Source: Glandiceps talaboti
Taxonomy: Eukaryota > Hemichordata > Enteropneusta > Spengelidae
Length of the DNA: 64,000 bases
Direction: 5' to 3'
Assembly (NCBI RefSeq): GCF_964340395.1
Contig: NC_135562.1
Span: 14,929,796 to 14,993,795 of the forward strand
The position numbers and the translations under genes are program-made. Positions within the stretch are counted from its first letter, which is position 1; the number at the start of each line of letters is the position of its first letter. The notes beneath the pieces were generated by a model that was not told the origin of the DNA, did no database searches, and saw nothing but the letters and a program-made list of their open reading frames with translations. Positions 62,737 through 64,000 of the stretch are shown one piece after another.

Positions 62737-63806
62737 ATGCCAATACGACTTGATAAGGTAATAGAAACGTCTATAACCAGAATATCTTATTTACCTCCCA
62801 TCTCTGACAGGGAGGACATTTTCTTCCATATGACAATCTCAATAACAATGTTAAATATAAAACTGACATGACACAAGATCTTGCATATTTCTCAAAACCT
62901 AATTTCAAAAGGCATATTGAATTTCATACGACAGAAGTCCTTATCGATGTTGATGATGACGACGAGACAAAAAAACATGAAGCCTGGGTTCAACTACTGG
63001 TGATGGAGCAGAGATTGAAAGCACAATACTTGGAGCAGAATACAGAAACACACAGGAAGTGGAGGATGAAACTCAATAAGGTATGACAACTTAGCTATAA
63101 CGCGAACAATAAGTGAAGTGCAACTAGATCTATCGGAAAATCTGCAAAAGCGGTAGATGCAATCGTGGGAGTTTCAGTTTCCTCGCGTTCGTGCCCGGAA
63201 GGGGATAGTACTTTTTAAGTGGTATCAGCAAACTTCTGGAGGTTCTGTGTCAGCTTTTAACGTGTTTTTGATATCATGTCACTAATCACCCCTCTGTCTG
63301 TGTTTTCTTCGTCAATTTGATACTTGGATGAAATTACAAATTTTTTTTAATAGCATTCAACTCTGGAAAAAAATTATCGATCTCTTAACTACCCCATTAA
63401 TTTGGAGATTTTGATGATTAAAATTTGTTCCTTCTCTTATAAATCCTAAGTGAATGAACACAAAAATGTCACTTTCATGTGTTTCTGTTATTGACTCTGC
63501 ATATTAATACAATGCTACAAAATTCATATTCACCCCTCTCCCCTCCCTTTCACAATGTCAAACTCCTCCTTGTTTGCCGCTATGCCACTCTCCCTCCCCT
63601 CTCATTTTTTCTCATGTTTAAATTTTACTTTCATTCTATCATTTCCCCCTCCTCCTCATCATTCTCTCCTCCCACGTTTCTCCATCTTCCGCCCATTCCC
63701 CCCTCCCCTCCTCCCTCCCCAACCCCTTGTCTATTCTCTTTCTTTGCACTATAAATTACTAGACACTATGCCATTCCTCTTACAGGTCATTGACACTGGA
63801 AGCTGA
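62737..63806 (+). CDS. Candidate small gene, 3 exons, 103 aa, unrecognised
   Basis: Exons 62737-62757 (MPIRLDK), 62811-63080 (90 codons) and 63786-63806 (VIDTGS, stop). Splice sites AAG|GTAATA / CTCTGACAG and AAG|GTATGA / CTCTTACAG; all phase 0. The body reads GGHFLPYDNLNNN.., TQDLAYFSKPNFKRHIEFH, an acidic VDDDDE turn and a helical stretch HEAWVQLLVMEQRLKAQYLE..HRKWRMKLNK. No signal peptide or membrane segment. Intron 1 would be only 53 bp. I do not recognise the family. It lies opposite MRPL15, perhaps inside its intron. Confidence 0.45.
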
Positions 63807-64000
63807 AAAAAAAAATTTTAGAACAAAAATGACAACCAACTTACTTCATACACTCACATTGGTTACCATACCAGTAAGTTCACAAAAAGAAAAAAAGATC
63901 CTGCTGAACTTTTCCCTGGAACAACTCAGAAAACTACAGGTATATCTTAAATTTGAGACTGATTAAAAAAAATTCAGCTTATCCAAGGTAGATTTGATGT
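63807..64000. other. Right edge
   Basis: AT-rich, poly-A runs; nothing assigned. Confidence 0.4.

Overview
The window is eukaryotic nuclear DNA. Genes are split into short exons with GT/AG borders and introns of tens of bases to several kilobases, and there are no operons or ribosome-binding sites. It is AT-rich and very heavy in microsatellites, minisatellites and short inverted-repeat transposons. The recognisable proteins (HURP/DLGAP5, BPNT2, PITHD1, MRPL15, C2H2 zinc fingers) are animal proteins and read closest to their vertebrate counterparts. I infer an invertebrate deuterostome, such as a hemichordate, cephalochordate or echinoderm. The phylum cannot be settled from reading alone.

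Layout. (1) 509-7140, minus: six exons from the 5' part of a DLGAP5/HURP-like spindle protein gene, continuing off the left edge. Intron 1 carries a near-perfect 518-bp palindrome, and intron 2 carries a terminal-inverted-repeat element with an inverted relative inside the next gene. (2) 7141-11584: intergenic, with the tail of a non-LTR retrotransposon, two TIR elements and a SINE. (3) 11674-24506, minus: complete five-exon BPNT2 (Golgi-resident PAP phosphatase), 358 aa. Its intron 2 begins inside a 3.1-kb array of about 46 copies of a 68-bp unit, and each unit repeats the last bases of exon 2 plus the 5' splice site. (4) 24507-30332: AT-rich intergenic DNA with several degenerate tandem families, one rich in NF-Y-like inverted CCAAT motifs. 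(5) 30333-33220, minus: a C2H2 zinc-finger gene with a 490-codon intact frame (17 fingers), followed by a recent 838-bp tandem duplication whose two copies share one frameshift and two stops. (6) 34032-35605: a 41-bp minisatellite. (7) 37196-42136, plus: complete six-exon PITHD1 (215 aa), its 5' end surrounded by small hairpin MITEs. (8) 42137-56548: mostly microsatellites and dispersed repeats, with two unassigned open segments. (9) 56604-57065, minus: last coding exon of MRPL15. (10) 59300-61960: 23-bp and 36-bp minisatellites. (11) 62737-63806, plus: a candidate 103-aa gene of three exons that I do not recognise.

The genes are unrelated housekeeping genes (mitosis, sulfur-nucleotide clearance, a PITH-domain protein, mitochondrial translation) plus one zinc-finger protein, and nothing suggests a joint pathway. 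The window's unusual content is repeat biology: a minisatellite built from a splice site, a zinc-finger array that was broken and then duplicated, and many short inverted-repeat elements.
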